Positions 28,091-37,078 of a stretch of DNA of 64,000 nucleotides are shown in pieces. Every line of letters starts with the position of its first letter. Position 1 is the first letter of the stretch. This DNA is from Robbsia andropogonis. Lineage in GTDB: Bacteria > Pseudomonadota > Gammaproteobacteria > Burkholderiales > Burkholderiaceae. The DNA lies in assembly GCF_000970345.1 (NCBI RefSeq), contig NZ_LAQU01000014.1, positions 89,513 to 153,512 on the forward strand. The letters are read 5' to 3'. The position numbers were made by a program, and so were the translations under genes. Below the pieces are notes generated by a model. That model was not told the DNA's origin. It saw nothing but the letters and a program-made list of their open reading frames with translations, and searched no databases.

Positions 28091-30679
28091 ATGCACATCA
28101 TGGCTTTACAGGGCGACATGCACGTTTCCACGTGCAATCCAAACACGCTATCGCAGTCGCCACGACTGCTCCGACTCGACACGCCGCTTGGACGGAATGC
28201 GCTTATTCCTGTGCGTGCCGTGGGCGAGAGTGTTATCGGCCGGCAATTTTCCTTTACGGTGGAAGCGGTATCAACATCAAGACTCGCGCTGAAAACGCTG
28301 ATTGCTCAGCCGGTGACGCTGTGGATTCAACAGATTGATCATTCATATCGGCCGTTTCATGGCTACGTGAATACCGCCCGACTGCTTGGTTCTGACGGTA
28401 CGCTGACAACGTATCAATTATCGTTTGCCAGTTGGCTACATTTCCTGAAGTTCCGCAAAGACGCGCGTATATGGCAGGAAAAAAGCGCCGACCAGATCAT
28501 TGCAGATGTTTTTGATCAACATCCCCAAGGCCGCGGTGCGTATAAGTTTGTGTTGTCGTCTGGGCTTCCGAAGCGTTCTTTTTGCATGGAGTACGAAGAT
28601 GACTGGAATTTTGTCCATCGCCTGATGGAGCACGAGGGCCTTTTTGGCTTCTTCACGCAGGCGGACGATGGAAAATCACACATGCTGACCATCACGGACA
28701 ACCTGTTTACCTTTTCTCAGAATGCCGGTAAATCAGTCGATTTCTATCGTGCCGGGATCAGTAGTGAAGCTGACTCGCTGACCCATTGGTCTTGCACGCG
28801 CGCGTTGCAGAGCACGCAGCTCACCACGCGCACGTTCGACTACAAGTCCCCGTTTTCCGCGCCAGGCAAAGGCACCCATACGCCGACGCTACCCAGTCAG
28901 GGAACGATACCCTTACAAGCCGAAGTGTACGAATACACGGGTGCTTATACGTATAACCGGCAAGTGCGCGGTGACACACTTTCAAAGATTCGGATGGAGG
29001 AGTGGGAGTCTCGCGCGAAGCGATTCTTTGGTAGTGGAAGTATCCGGAGTATCGATGCAGGCCAGTGGTTCACCCTTCAGAACCACAGTGTACATAGGAA
29101 GGAGCACCCGCAAGACCGCGAATTTGCAGTGCTATCGGTACGGTGGGCGATGGAAAGCAATATCGCGACATCATCCGAGGCTACAGATTATTTATTCAGC
29201 ATAAAACCGCTAATCGATGACGCGCGAAAACGCAGCGGATTGCGAGCGCGAGTGGAGGATGGGCACTACGGCGCGCCAGCGGGGTCGGCAAACGAAAGGT
29301 GCGCATATGCATGTGATGGATCCGACGATGGCTATTTCTTCGTTGAGATCGAAGCGCAGCGCCGCCATGTACCATTTAGAAGCCCACCGGAACATGCCAA
29401 GCCGAATATACAGATGCAGACCGCGACGGTAGCGGGCCCCGATGGGGATGAGGTCCATACGGACAGCCTGAATCGTGTCAAGGTAAAAATGCACTGGGAT
29501 CGGCTGAACTCGGGAGATCAGAATGCATCTTGCTGGGTCCGGGTCGTGCAGGCCAGCAGCGGCAGCCAGTATGGGAGTACACACGTTCCGCGTATTGGCG
29601 AAGAGGTGATAATTTCGTGGCTAGACGACGATTGCGACCGTCCGATCTGTACCGGACGACTTTTCAATGCCGAGAAAAAGCCGCCTTGGCATTCAAACGG
29701 CCTGCTTTCTGGCTTCAAATCTAAAGAGTATAGCGGTGCCGGCTATAACCAGCTGGTGATGGACGACGCAACAGGGCAGAGCCGACTGCAACTTTATAGC
29801 AGCACCGCGCAGTCGTCTTTGCACCTTGGCTACATGATCGATCATGGCGGCAATACGCGTGGCACCTATAAAGGTACCGGCTTCGATCTTATGACAAGCG
29901 AATGCGGCGCGGTACACGCTGCGCAAGGGCTGCATATATCGACCTATCCTGCTGTAGGCGAGCCAATGGCGGTGGGTAGTGCTTCCGCACCACTGGCCAA
30001 TGGCGTGACACTTAATGAGGATTTGTCGGCATGCGCGATGCAAGCGCAGGCGGAAGGCTTGGAGAGCGCCGCTATCGCATTGAGGAAATTCAATGACACT
30101 TTGCAAGGTGAGGCGCCAAGCGTTGCCGTATCAGGAGGGAATACGGCTGGCGGTGGAACGGGCCGCGCCAAGCAGTTCATGGAGCCGGTGATGCTGATTG
30201 CGAGCCCGAGCGGCATTGGACTGTCTACACAAGGATCAGCGCATGTCGCCGTGTCCCAAAATGTGACTTCGATAAGCGGTGGAAGCATGCATAGTGTTTC
30301 CGATAAATCCCTTATTGCTTCAGTCACAGAAAAGATCAGCATGTTTGTAAAAAATGGGGGTATCAAGCTTCTTGCGCAGAAAGGGCAGGTGATGGTCCAG
30401 GCGCAATCCGATAGCGTCGAGTTGGATGCGCAAAAGCGCCTGACCGTAGCATCGATATCCGATGATGTTTTGGTGGTCGCAGAGAAAGGTATTCTTCTGA
30501 CCTCAGGTGGCGCATATATTCGAATTGCGGACGGGAAAATCGAGCTACATTCTCCTGGGGATATCGATGTCAAAGGTGCGAATTATGCTTTCGATGGGCC
30601 GACGCAAAAGGACCATGTATTGCCCCAATTGCCTCGATCTGACTTGGCGGCACCCGGGAAATTTTTCTTTTCGCAATGA
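28091..30679 (+). CDS. vgrG: Type VI secretion system tip protein VgrG (TssI)
   Basis: About 862 residues. The N-terminal gp27-like part has FRKDARIWQEKSADQII and MEYEDDWNFVHRLMEHEGLFGFF, the family hallmark. The gp5-like OB/needle part has RVKVKMHWDR, CWVRVVQASSGSQYG and THVPRIGEEVIISWLDDDCDRP. A C-terminal extension with the DUF2345 pattern (about residues 690-840) extends the beta-helix and likely carries cargo. I use ATG 28091; a TTG at 28064 and an ATG at 28100 are alternatives. VgrG caps the Hcp tube and pierces target cells. No other T6SS structural gene is in the window, so this is an orphan vgrG module with its cargo downstream. Confidence 0.93.
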   Translation: MHIMALQGDMHVSTCNPNTLSQSPRLLRLDTPLGRNALIPVRAVGESVIGRQFSFTVEAVSTSRLALKTLIAQPVTLWIQQIDHSYRPFHGYVNTARLLGSDGTLTTYQLSFASWLHFLKFRKDARIWQEKSADQIIADVFDQHPQGRGAYKFVLSSGLPKRSFCMEYEDDWNFVHRLMEHEGLFGFFTQADDGKSHMLTITDNLFTFSQNAGKSVDFYRAGISSEADSLTHWSCTRALQSTQLTTRTFDYKSPFSAPGKGTHTPTLPSQGTIPLQAEVYEYTGAYTYNRQVRGDTLSKIRMEEWESRAKRFFGSGSIRSIDAGQWFTLQNHSVHRKEHPQDREFAVLSVRWAMESNIATSSEATDYLFSIKPLIDDARKRSGLRARVEDGHYGAPAGSANERCAYACDGSDDGYFFVEIEAQRRHVPFRSPPEHAKPNIQMQTATVAGPDGDEVHTDSLNRVKVKMHWDRLNSGDQNASCWVRVVQASSGSQYGSTHVPRIGEEVIISWLDDDCDRPICTGRLFNAEKKPPWHSNGLLSGFKSKEYSGAGYNQLVMDDATGQSRLQLYSSTAQSSLHLGYMIDHGGNTRGTYKGTGFDLMTSECGAVHAAQGLHISTYPAVGEPMAVGSASAPLANGVTLNEDLSACAMQAQAEGLESAAIALRKFNDTLQGEAPSVAVSGGNTAGGGTGRAKQFMEPVMLIASPSGIGLSTQGSAHVAVSQNVTSISGGSMHSVSDKSLIASVTEKISMFVKNGGIKLLAQKGQVMVQAQSDSVELDAQKRLTVASISDDVLVVAEKGILLTSGGAYIRIADGKIELHSPGDIDVKGANYAFDGPTQKDHVLPQLPRSDLAAPGKFFFSQ

Positions 30680-30716
30680 CGCTGTGAGAAATAAATAGAT
30701 AAAATATTTTAAAATT

Positions 30717-33035
30717 ATGATAATTAGCTATCCTGTTTTATTTAAAGATGCTGACATCGGTGATGCAGAGCGCGACATGGCATTTTCGGAAGCGATGTTT
30801 CCTGATTCCCCTTTCGGATCGGGAACCTACCCTTTAAGTGCAAATTTAAGGTGGCATGGGGGCGTACATTTATTGTACGGAACATCGCCAATTGCGTGTG
30901 TTGCTGACGGCAAGGTGGTGTATGTCCGTGCCCCGACCGAAAAAAGTGATGATCCGTCGCATCCTTTGAATTACGCCATGAGTACTGATTCCAATGCGAG
31001 TTGGACGGACGACGGATGCGTGGTAATTGAGCACGAGGCAGAGTTAGGAAAGGATACGACGATACGGTTTTGGTCCGTCTACATGCACCTTTCTTCCGTA
31101 ACGGTATCTAGCGGTAAGGAAATCATTCGTAAAGAAATCGTCGGTAGCGGCGGCGTGATCGCTGGTGCGCGCGCCATTCATTTCGAAATCTTTACCGATC
31201 AGGGAGGACTCGACAAACTAATCAAGCGAGGAGACAAAGCGTACAGGGTTTTTCGCGCTGGCGATAACTCCGGTGACCCCGATCTATGGGGCGATATGCA
31301 TTTCCTGTTGCCCGCCGGAACGGCATTATTCGACAAGACACAGGCTCAAGCGTCAGTAAAGTACAAACAGTGGCGTAAGAGGAAGGCTGCATTTGAAAAA
31401 GGGGAGGATATTCGCATTCTCGGTGTAGCGCGTGGTAGCGTGACTTCAGATGCGGCAACGCGGAGACGACGAGCGTTTCCCGAACCAGAACCGGAAGGGC
31501 AGAATCAGGTGGGAACGCTCGATAAGTCGCTATGGTTGACGGTGCATTTTGCGAAAGGACACTGTCACACCAATACTTATTCGGAAGATGGGGTCCTTCT
31601 TGGCAGTGCGGTTTTTCCCGGAAAACCCTATGAATTCGAGATGCCGAAGATTGCGAATCTGCTTGCACCGAATAACCAATCGCCTACGTATGAACTGCTG
31701 CGATATGGGCGGATCGTCGGCGAGGATGCCCTTCCTGCAGGTGTCGGGAACTGGCAGTGTATTGCGTCTCCGAGTGATGAGATTGCATACGTTGATCTGA
31801 ATGTGCCATCGGTGGTCAAGCTGTCCGACGCGGATTTTCCACGGTTTCTTGGCTGGCAGCGTATTCATGATGGAGAGGCCGGTACACGTTTGACCAGCGA
31901 TGGTCGATGTTGTGCGAAAGCCGTTTTGAATTTGCTTGATGTGAATCAACCCTCCGATATAACAGAGGATGATGCGCTCAGCCGGCTACGCAATCCCGCA
32001 TTGCGGAAGAAGATGCGCCGACTTGTCTGCGAATTCCGCACCGAATGGGATGCCGCCCATTTCGATTCGACCTATCAATTTTTATTGCGGGACAGTGCTT
32101 CAGGTGAGAGCCCGTCGCGTGCTGCCATGACGCATGAGCAATACGTTGCGTTCAAAGCCCACGCGAATGCCCTGCAGTGGTGGTTCGATGCGGCCTTGGA
32201 TATAGCACCTACATTGTGGCACTTTCATCCAATCGAATTTATCAACTGGATGCGGAAGTGCGGCTGGATTGACAAGTCCACGTTGGCTCGCATTTATAAA
32301 GTTACACCGGAGGCGACCAGGGAACGCTATCGGACGGCACTCAATCAAGTAATGCAGAAGTATGTGATTACAAACCCCATACGGCAATCGCATTTTCTCG
32401 GGCAAGGGGCGGTGGAATCATTGTCATTGAAGGTAATGCAAGAAGCTAGCAATAAGTTTGCATCCAGAAGATCTGAAGCTGAGTTAGGCCACTGGTATGG
32501 ATCAACTACGGATGAAAGCGACCGCTATTATTGTTCTGAAAAATTTAATGGTCTTGGAAAGCGTATTAAGATCTCCTATAGCTGGATTGGCGGTAATGTG
32601 GGAGACATTGATGCACAAAAATTCCGAGGGCGTGGGTTTAAGCAACTAACAGGAAGAGCTAATTACGCCGACTATTGGGTTTACAGAGGATGGCTACGGA
32701 GATCCGAATTCGATGCTCGTTGGTGGGACGACGATGGCTATAGGAAGCGCGATGTAGCGCAGATGAGGCGTCGCCCGGCATCGATAAATTATCCGGAACG
32801 ACTTATTGCAACGCCCTACAATTGCATAGATAGCGGAGGGTTTTACATTGCATTTAAGCGGAGCAAAGTAAAAGCGGAAATAGATCGTGGAAGTGGTGTT
32901 CATCCAAATGCCAAAAGTGATGTGAATATTGGCATGTCTATTTCGCGGAGAGTTACGTATGCGATAAATGGTGGCTACAACGATGATGAAAAGCGTTACA
33001 CCTTAACAGTTCATGCTTTGGGGTTGATCAATTGA
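30717..33035 (+). CDS. Predicted T6SS peptidoglycan-hydrolase effector: M23-like plus GH19/lysozyme-like domains
   Basis: A 772-residue protein without a signal peptide, 37 bases after vgrG. Residues ~40-160 resemble a LytM/M23 endopeptidase: HGGVH at 47-51 (family HxGxD), VADGKVVYV, YMHLSS (H124) and HFEIF (H155). The Asp ligand position is His (H51) and the first His of the family HxH is Ala (A153), so this domain is divergent and perhaps inactive or altered in metal use. The C-terminal third resembles GH19/phage-endolysin muramidases: SHFLGQGAVES with candidate acid E567, then FRGRGFKQLTGRANY. The architecture recalls the dual amidase-lysozyme effector TseP of Aeromonas. The 3' part is AT-richer than the surroundings. 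Likely delivered by the VgrG into rival periplasms. Confidence 0.8.
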   Translation: MIISYPVLFKDADIGDAERDMAFSEAMFPDSPFGSGTYPLSANLRWHGGVHLLYGTSPIACVADGKVVYVRAPTEKSDDPSHPLNYAMSTDSNASWTDDGCVVIEHEAELGKDTTIRFWSVYMHLSSVTVSSGKEIIRKEIVGSGGVIAGARAIHFEIFTDQGGLDKLIKRGDKAYRVFRAGDNSGDPDLWGDMHFLLPAGTALFDKTQAQASVKYKQWRKRKAAFEKGEDIRILGVARGSVTSDAATRRRRAFPEPEPEGQNQVGTLDKSLWLTVHFAKGHCHTNTYSEDGVLLGSAVFPGKPYEFEMPKIANLLAPNNQSPTYELLRYGRIVGEDALPAGVGNWQCIASPSDEIAYVDLNVPSVVKLSDADFPRFLGWQRIHDGEAGTRLTSDGRCCAKAVLNLLDVNQPSDITEDDALSRLRNPALRKKMRRLVCEFRTEWDAAHFDSTYQFLLRDSASGESPSRAAMTHEQYVAFKAHANALQWWFDAALDIAPTLWHFHPIEFINWMRKCGWIDKSTLARIYKVTPEATRERYRTALNQVMQKYVITNPIRQSHFLGQGAVESLSLKVMQEASNKFASRRSEAELGHWYGSTTDESDRYYCSEKFNGLGKRIKISYSWIGGNVGDIDAQKFRGRGFKQLTGRANYADYWVYRGWLRRSEFDARWWDDDGYRKRDVAQMRRRPASINYPERLIATPYNCIDSGGFYIAFKRSKVKAEIDRGSGVHPNAKSDVNIGMSISRRVTYAINGGYNDDEKRYTLTVHALGLIN

Positions 33036-33676
33036 ATGTGTTGAAATTTTTTTTTGCAATACCATGTCTTTTTTGCACTTTTGTAAATGCAGGGAAATTA
33101 AGTTATATTGAATATGGAAATGGAAGTGGATTGATCGAAATGGACTCCGATGGGCCATCCACACGGCAATGCAAAATTACAGGTGTGCAGGGGACTATTG
33201 ATCCCTTTTTTAATTGGGATAAGTCACTAATAATACTCGATGAAATATCTTTCGTTTCAGTGCAGGATGTTATCGAGTGTCGGCGAGGTCGAGTTCAGGC
33301 TTCACATATTCCTGTCAGGGCAGGGTTTGTGGTCGACGTTAATTTGAAAAAGGGTATTTACCTTTCATACGATCTCGTTGGAGTGTCCCCCCCTGGTTAC
33401 ATAGCGCGCGTTGCTCAATTAAAGGGAACCCGACCGTTAGCGTCCTTTCGAGGCATGTACAGTGAAAGAAAGTCGATGGAAAGAATGCGTAGAGAGGCTT
33501 TGGCGTACGATCGGGATAGCCTAGGCAGGATATCCCCGGATGGACGTTATGTCTCTGCCGATGGTGATATGCAATGTGGCAAATTCAGTTACCCCGGCGT
33601 ATGGGACTTAAAAACAAAGAAACTTGTCAAAGACCGAACAGACTGTGCACCATTGTTCGGTCTCCCGGCTCGCTAA
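33032..33676 (+). CDS. Small secreted protein, candidate immunity protein for the T6SS effector
   Basis: A 214-residue protein with an N-terminal hydrophobic signal (KFFFAIPCLFCTFVNAG), cleavage probably near residue 20, so it should work in the periplasm. I do not recognise a family. It contains four or five Cys residues after the signal and the segment ISPDGRYVSADGDMQC near the C-terminus. The start is a TTG at 33032 overlapping the effector stop (TTGA), or GTG 33038. Coupling to a peptidoglycan-degrading effector and export to the periplasm are what an immunity protein needs. The first 100 bases are notably AT-rich. Confidence 0.62.
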   Translation: MNVLKFFFAIPCLFCTFVNAGKLSYIEYGNGSGLIEMDSDGPSTRQCKITGVQGTIDPFFNWDKSLIILDEISFVSVQDVIECRRGRVQASHIPVRAGFVVDVNLKKGIYLSYDLVGVSPPGYIARVAQLKGTRPLASFRGMYSERKSMERMRREALAYDRDSLGRISPDGRYVSADGDMQCGKFSYPGVWDLKTKKLVKDRTDCAPLFGLPAR

Positions 33677-33688
33677 CGCCTTGGGCTA

Positions 33689-35095
33689 TCAGTCGACATG
33701 CTTTGCCCAGACGGCTTGCGCATTCGTGAATTCGCGCAAGCCGAAATGCGACAGTTCGCGTCCGTATCCGCTTTTCTTCACGCCGCCCACCGGAATGCGC
33801 GCATTCGACGCCGAGAAGCCATTGATGAACACGCCACCTGTCTCCAGCCGGCGCGCGATACGCTGTGCTCGCGCGACATCAGCCGTCCACAACGCCCCTG
33901 CCAATCCGTAATCGCTGGTGTTTGCGAGCTGAATGGCATGCTCTGCATTGTCTGCCACGACGATTGCCGCAACAGGGCCGAATGTCTCCTCGTCAAAAGC
34001 GGCCATGCCTGGCAAGACATCGGTCAATACCGTGGGTTCATAAAAATTGCCTACCCCTGCTACTTGATTGCCGCCGAGCACGAGCGTGGCACCGGCGGCG
34101 ATGCTGCGGTTCACTTGACTGTGCAATTCGTCGCGCAGGTCGTGTCGCGCCATTGGCCCCATTGCGTTTTCTGGGTCTAGCGGGTCGCCAACTTTCAATT
34201 GCTTCGCCGCCGCGACAAACTTGTGTGTGAAGGCTTCCGCGATCGGCTTTTCCAGGATAAAGCGCTTGGCGGCTAGGCAAACCTGGCCGGCATTTTGGTA
34301 ACGCGCTTCAATGCCAGCCTGCACCGCCAAATCGATATTGGCATCCGCCAACACGATAAAGGCGTCGGAACCGCCAAGCTCCAGCAAGCTCTTTTTCAAC
34401 GCACGTCCTGCCGCGGCGGCAACCGCGGCACCGGCGCGCATGCTGCCCGTCAACGTTACTGCTGCCACACGATCATCCTCGATGACGCGGGCAACGGTGT
34501 CGTTATCGGTATTGAGAAGCGCAAACACCCCCTTCGGAAACCCGGCTGCATCGTAGATATCCTGCAGCGCATACGCGGCACCCATCACGTTGGGCGCGTG
34601 CTTCAAGATGAAGCCATTGCCCGATAGCATGATCGGGGCCGACGCGCGGATCACCTGCCACAGCGGAAAATTCCACGGCATGACGGCGAGGATTGTGCCG
34701 ATCGGTAGATACGACACGTGGACGCTATCGTCGCCATCGACCGTGACTGGCTCGTCGGCAATGATCGCCGGGCCATGCTCAGCAATCCAATCGATCGTCG
34801 CCGCGCATTTTTCCACTTCGGCGCGTGCCGCGTTGATCGTCTTGCCCATTTCCATTGTGATCAGCGCAGCCAAGGTATCGGCGCGAGAGCGCAAGATCGA
34901 AACAAGACGATGATAGGCTGCAACCCGCTCGCGCATGGGGGTTGCCCGCCAGAGCCGGGAGGCCGATGCGTTTTCGTCGAGGAGGCGTTCTACCTCATCG
35001 GCGTTTTGAAAAGGATAAGTCGCGATCAATTCGCCTGTGGCGGGATTCCGCGATGTCGCAACATTCGCGGTCGACGCTGTATCTGCGTTTGACAT
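33689..35095 (-). CDS. Aldehyde dehydrogenase, succinate-semialdehyde dehydrogenase-like
   Basis: A 468-residue ALDH. Catalytic Cys is in NAGQVCLAAKRF, the base Glu in LLELGGSDAFIV, and the cofactor loop is PWNFPLWQVIR. The C-terminal PVGGVKKSGYGRELSHFG is typical of the GabD/Sad (YneI) group that oxidises succinate semialdehyde. ATG 35095 is fixed by GGAGGT eight bases upstream; the open frame reaches 35161. It stands alone, 98 bases downstream of the XRE regulator gene on the same strand, which may control it. Confidence 0.88.
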   Translation of the reverse strand: MSNADTASTANVATSRNPATGELIATYPFQNADEVERLLDENASASRLWRATPMRERVAAYHRLVSILRSRADTLAALITMEMGKTINAARAEVEKCAATIDWIAEHGPAIIADEPVTVDGDDSVHVSYLPIGTILAVMPWNFPLWQVIRASAPIMLSGNGFILKHAPNVMGAAYALQDIYDAAGFPKGVFALLNTDNDTVARVIEDDRVAAVTLTGSMRAGAAVAAAAGRALKKSLLELGGSDAFIVLADANIDLAVQAGIEARYQNAGQVCLAAKRFILEKPIAEAFTHKFVAAAKQLKVGDPLDPENAMGPMARHDLRDELHSQVNRSIAAGATLVLGGNQVAGVGNFYEPTVLTDVLPGMAAFDEETFGPVAAIVVADNAEHAIQLANTSDYGLAGALWTADVARAQRIARRLETGGVFINGFSASNARIPVGGVKKSGYGRELSHFGLREFTNAQAVWAKHVD

Positions 35096-35193
35096 GGTGA
35101 TTACCTCCAAGACGATGGGCAATAGCGCATGAAGCACCGCGCTTGACGTCACTGTAGGCAAGCGCCGCGCCGCGCGCTAGGCGTCTGCTGATC

Positions 35194-36003
35194 CTATGAC
35201 TGCGAGTCATAGGCTGGGGGTTTGGGTATATACGTTACCAACGAGAGATCAGGCCGCCCCTCCGGTGTCAACGCGACGTACGTAAACGATACCCGTCCCA
35301 ACGTAGGGTGCTGCAGGTGTTTGCTGCCTTCGGCGAAGCCCTTCACATCGGTGTCTTGCCACCAGGCTTGGAATTCGCCACTCTCCTCGGACAGTTCCGC
35401 AATGAGCAGATCGAAAGGTGTTTTGTCCGGCGCGAGTGCGCGGGCTGCGCGAAATGTAGAAATCATCCCTCGCGCCATTTGCTCCCAATCGCGGATCAAC
35501 GTGCGATACGGCTGATACAGGAACAGCAGACGTAGCGTATTACGTTCGTGTGGCTGCAACGCGCCGTAATCGACGAAAAGGTCCGCAATGGCATCGTTCC
35601 AGGCCAGGATATCTAGCCGGGTATTGCGCACGTAGGCTGGAATGGGATTAATGGCACGGACCAGCCTCTCAAGGCCATCGGTGACGCCACCGCCGGAGAC
35701 GATAGCCGGGGCGTCGCGTGTGGACAGCGCGAAGAGGTGCGATGACTCCACCTGATCGAGTTGGAGGACCTTTGCGATTCGTCGCAGCGTTTCGGCTGAA
35801 GGTTGAATGTCTCGCCCTTGCTCGAGCCAGGTGTACCAACTGACACTGACGCCTGCAAGCACGGCCACTTCCTCGCGTCGCAGCCCAGGCGTACGGCGTG
35901 ATGTCTCTGGCAAGCCAAATGCTTTTGGCGATAAACGAGCACGTCGGCTCGAGAGGAAGGTACCCAACTCGCGACGTTGCTCTGGCGACGTTTTCTTGAC
36001 CAT
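35194..36003 (-). CDS. XRE-family regulator with MmyB-like ligand-binding domain
   Basis: A 269-residue regulator. The N-terminal XRE helix-turn-helix includes RTPGLRREEVAVLAGVSVSWYTWLEQGR, a very conserved signature of this group (shown split here across helices), and the C-terminal two-thirds is the MmyB-like domain with LAWNDAIADLF and FLYQPYRTLIRDWE. Members often regulate a neighbouring dehydrogenase or oxidoreductase gene. It is followed on the same strand by the aldehyde dehydrogenase gene. Confidence 0.9.
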   Translation of the reverse strand: MVKKTSPEQRRELGTFLSSRRARLSPKAFGLPETSRRTPGLRREEVAVLAGVSVSWYTWLEQGRDIQPSAETLRRIAKVLQLDQVESSHLFALSTRDAPAIVSGGGVTDGLERLVRAINPIPAYVRNTRLDILAWNDAIADLFVDYGALQPHERNTLRLLFLYQPYRTLIRDWEQMARGMISTFRAARALAPDKTPFDLLIAELSEESGEFQAWWQDTDVKGFAEGSKHLQHPTLGRVSFTYVALTPEGRPDLSLVTYIPKPPAYDSQS

Positions 36004-36034
36004 GTGACGCTAGACGTGTATTGATTCGCAACAG

Positions 36035-36883
36035 CTACAGATCGGACGCGGCGGCAACGAGTGTCGCTTCGAGCGCGAGTGTCGCCCGTGACACGGACGA
36101 GTGGCGTTCAACCGTGTAATCAAGATTGCCGAGCGGCGGAAGGTCGGACGCTAATGCTATAAGGCCGTCAGGGATGACGTACCCGCAAAACGCCGCAATA
36201 CCGATTCCTGCCGCGGTAGCCGCGCGTAGCGCCGCAACGCTGCTGCTCGTTACCGCGATGCGATAGGGGCGCCCGGCGTTTTCCAACGCTTCGAGCACAC
36301 GCTGTCGTGATACGCTCGGTTCCGGGTGCAATGCAAGAGACAGTGTCGGTTCTCGCCCGGTGAAGGGCGACCCCGGTCCGGTACACCAGAGAAGCGGCTC
36401 GGAACGCACTACGCGCCCACGGCGACTTCCGGCAATCCGTTTGGCGAATACCAAATCGTGCTTGCCTTCGTCGAAAGCGTCAAAAAGCTCGCCTGACAAT
36501 CCGGTCACAATGGCTAATGCGACTTCGGGATTGCGCTTCATGAATTGGGCGAGTGTGTCGGTCAGACGTGTCGAGGCGAAGTCTTCAGACAATCCCAACC
36601 GGACCGTCCCCGCCAATGGCGGACCGCAGACGGACATCACGGCTTCGTCCATCAATTCGAGAATGCGACTGGCGTACCGACGAAGTGCTTCGCCACTTTC
36701 GGTTAGCCTGACTTTGCGCGTGTCCCGCTCGAACAGCGCGCGATCCAATAGTTCTTCCAGTCGGCGAATATGCTGGCTTACGGTGGACTGTGAAAGATTG
36801 ACGAGTTCCGATGCCGCGGTAAAGCTGCCTGTCTGGGCAACGACCAAGAAACTACGCAGCAACTCGGGCGGTAACGGACGCAT
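36035..36883 (-). CDS. mdcR: LysR-family regulator, probable malonate operon activator MdcR
   Basis: A 282-residue LysR protein with the helix-turn-helix in residues 5-65 (LRSFLVVAQTGSFTAASELV, then QSTVSQHIRRLEELL) and an effector domain. It is divergently transcribed from mdcA across a 195-base gap, the standard position for mdcR. Specificity is inferred from position. Confidence 0.83.
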   Translation of the reverse strand: MRPLPPELLRSFLVVAQTGSFTAASELVNLSQSTVSQHIRRLEELLDRALFERDTRKVRLTESGEALRRYASRILELMDEAVMSVCGPPLAGTVRLGLSEDFASTRLTDTLAQFMKRNPEVALAIVTGLSGELFDAFDEGKHDLVFAKRIAGSRRGRVVRSEPLLWCTGPGSPFTGREPTLSLALHPEPSVSRQRVLEALENAGRPYRIAVTSSSVAALRAATAAGIGIAAFCGYVIPDGLIALASDLPPLGNLDYTVERHSSVSRATLALEATLVAAASDL

Positions 36884-37078
36884 CGCGATTTTCTTTCAAG
36901 AACATTTCTGGTACCGGAAGCGGCGGCGCTGCGGGCCTTCCGAAGCATATCGGAGTCTACTCTTATTCGCGCGCGATCTAACGATCTTGCCTCTAGGCGC
37001 ATTCGATAACGTCATGAATCCGCTTGCAGAGATACCCTACAATGATCCTAACTCGTCCCGTTTCGCAGGAGAAACGCA
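36884..37078. promoter_or_regulatory. Divergent mdcR-mdcA control region
   Basis: The 195-base gap between the divergent LysR gene and mdcA should hold both promoters and the LysR binding sites. The mdcA ribosome site AGGAGAAACGCA directly precedes its ATG. No individual operator could be fixed by eye. Confidence 0.55.
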
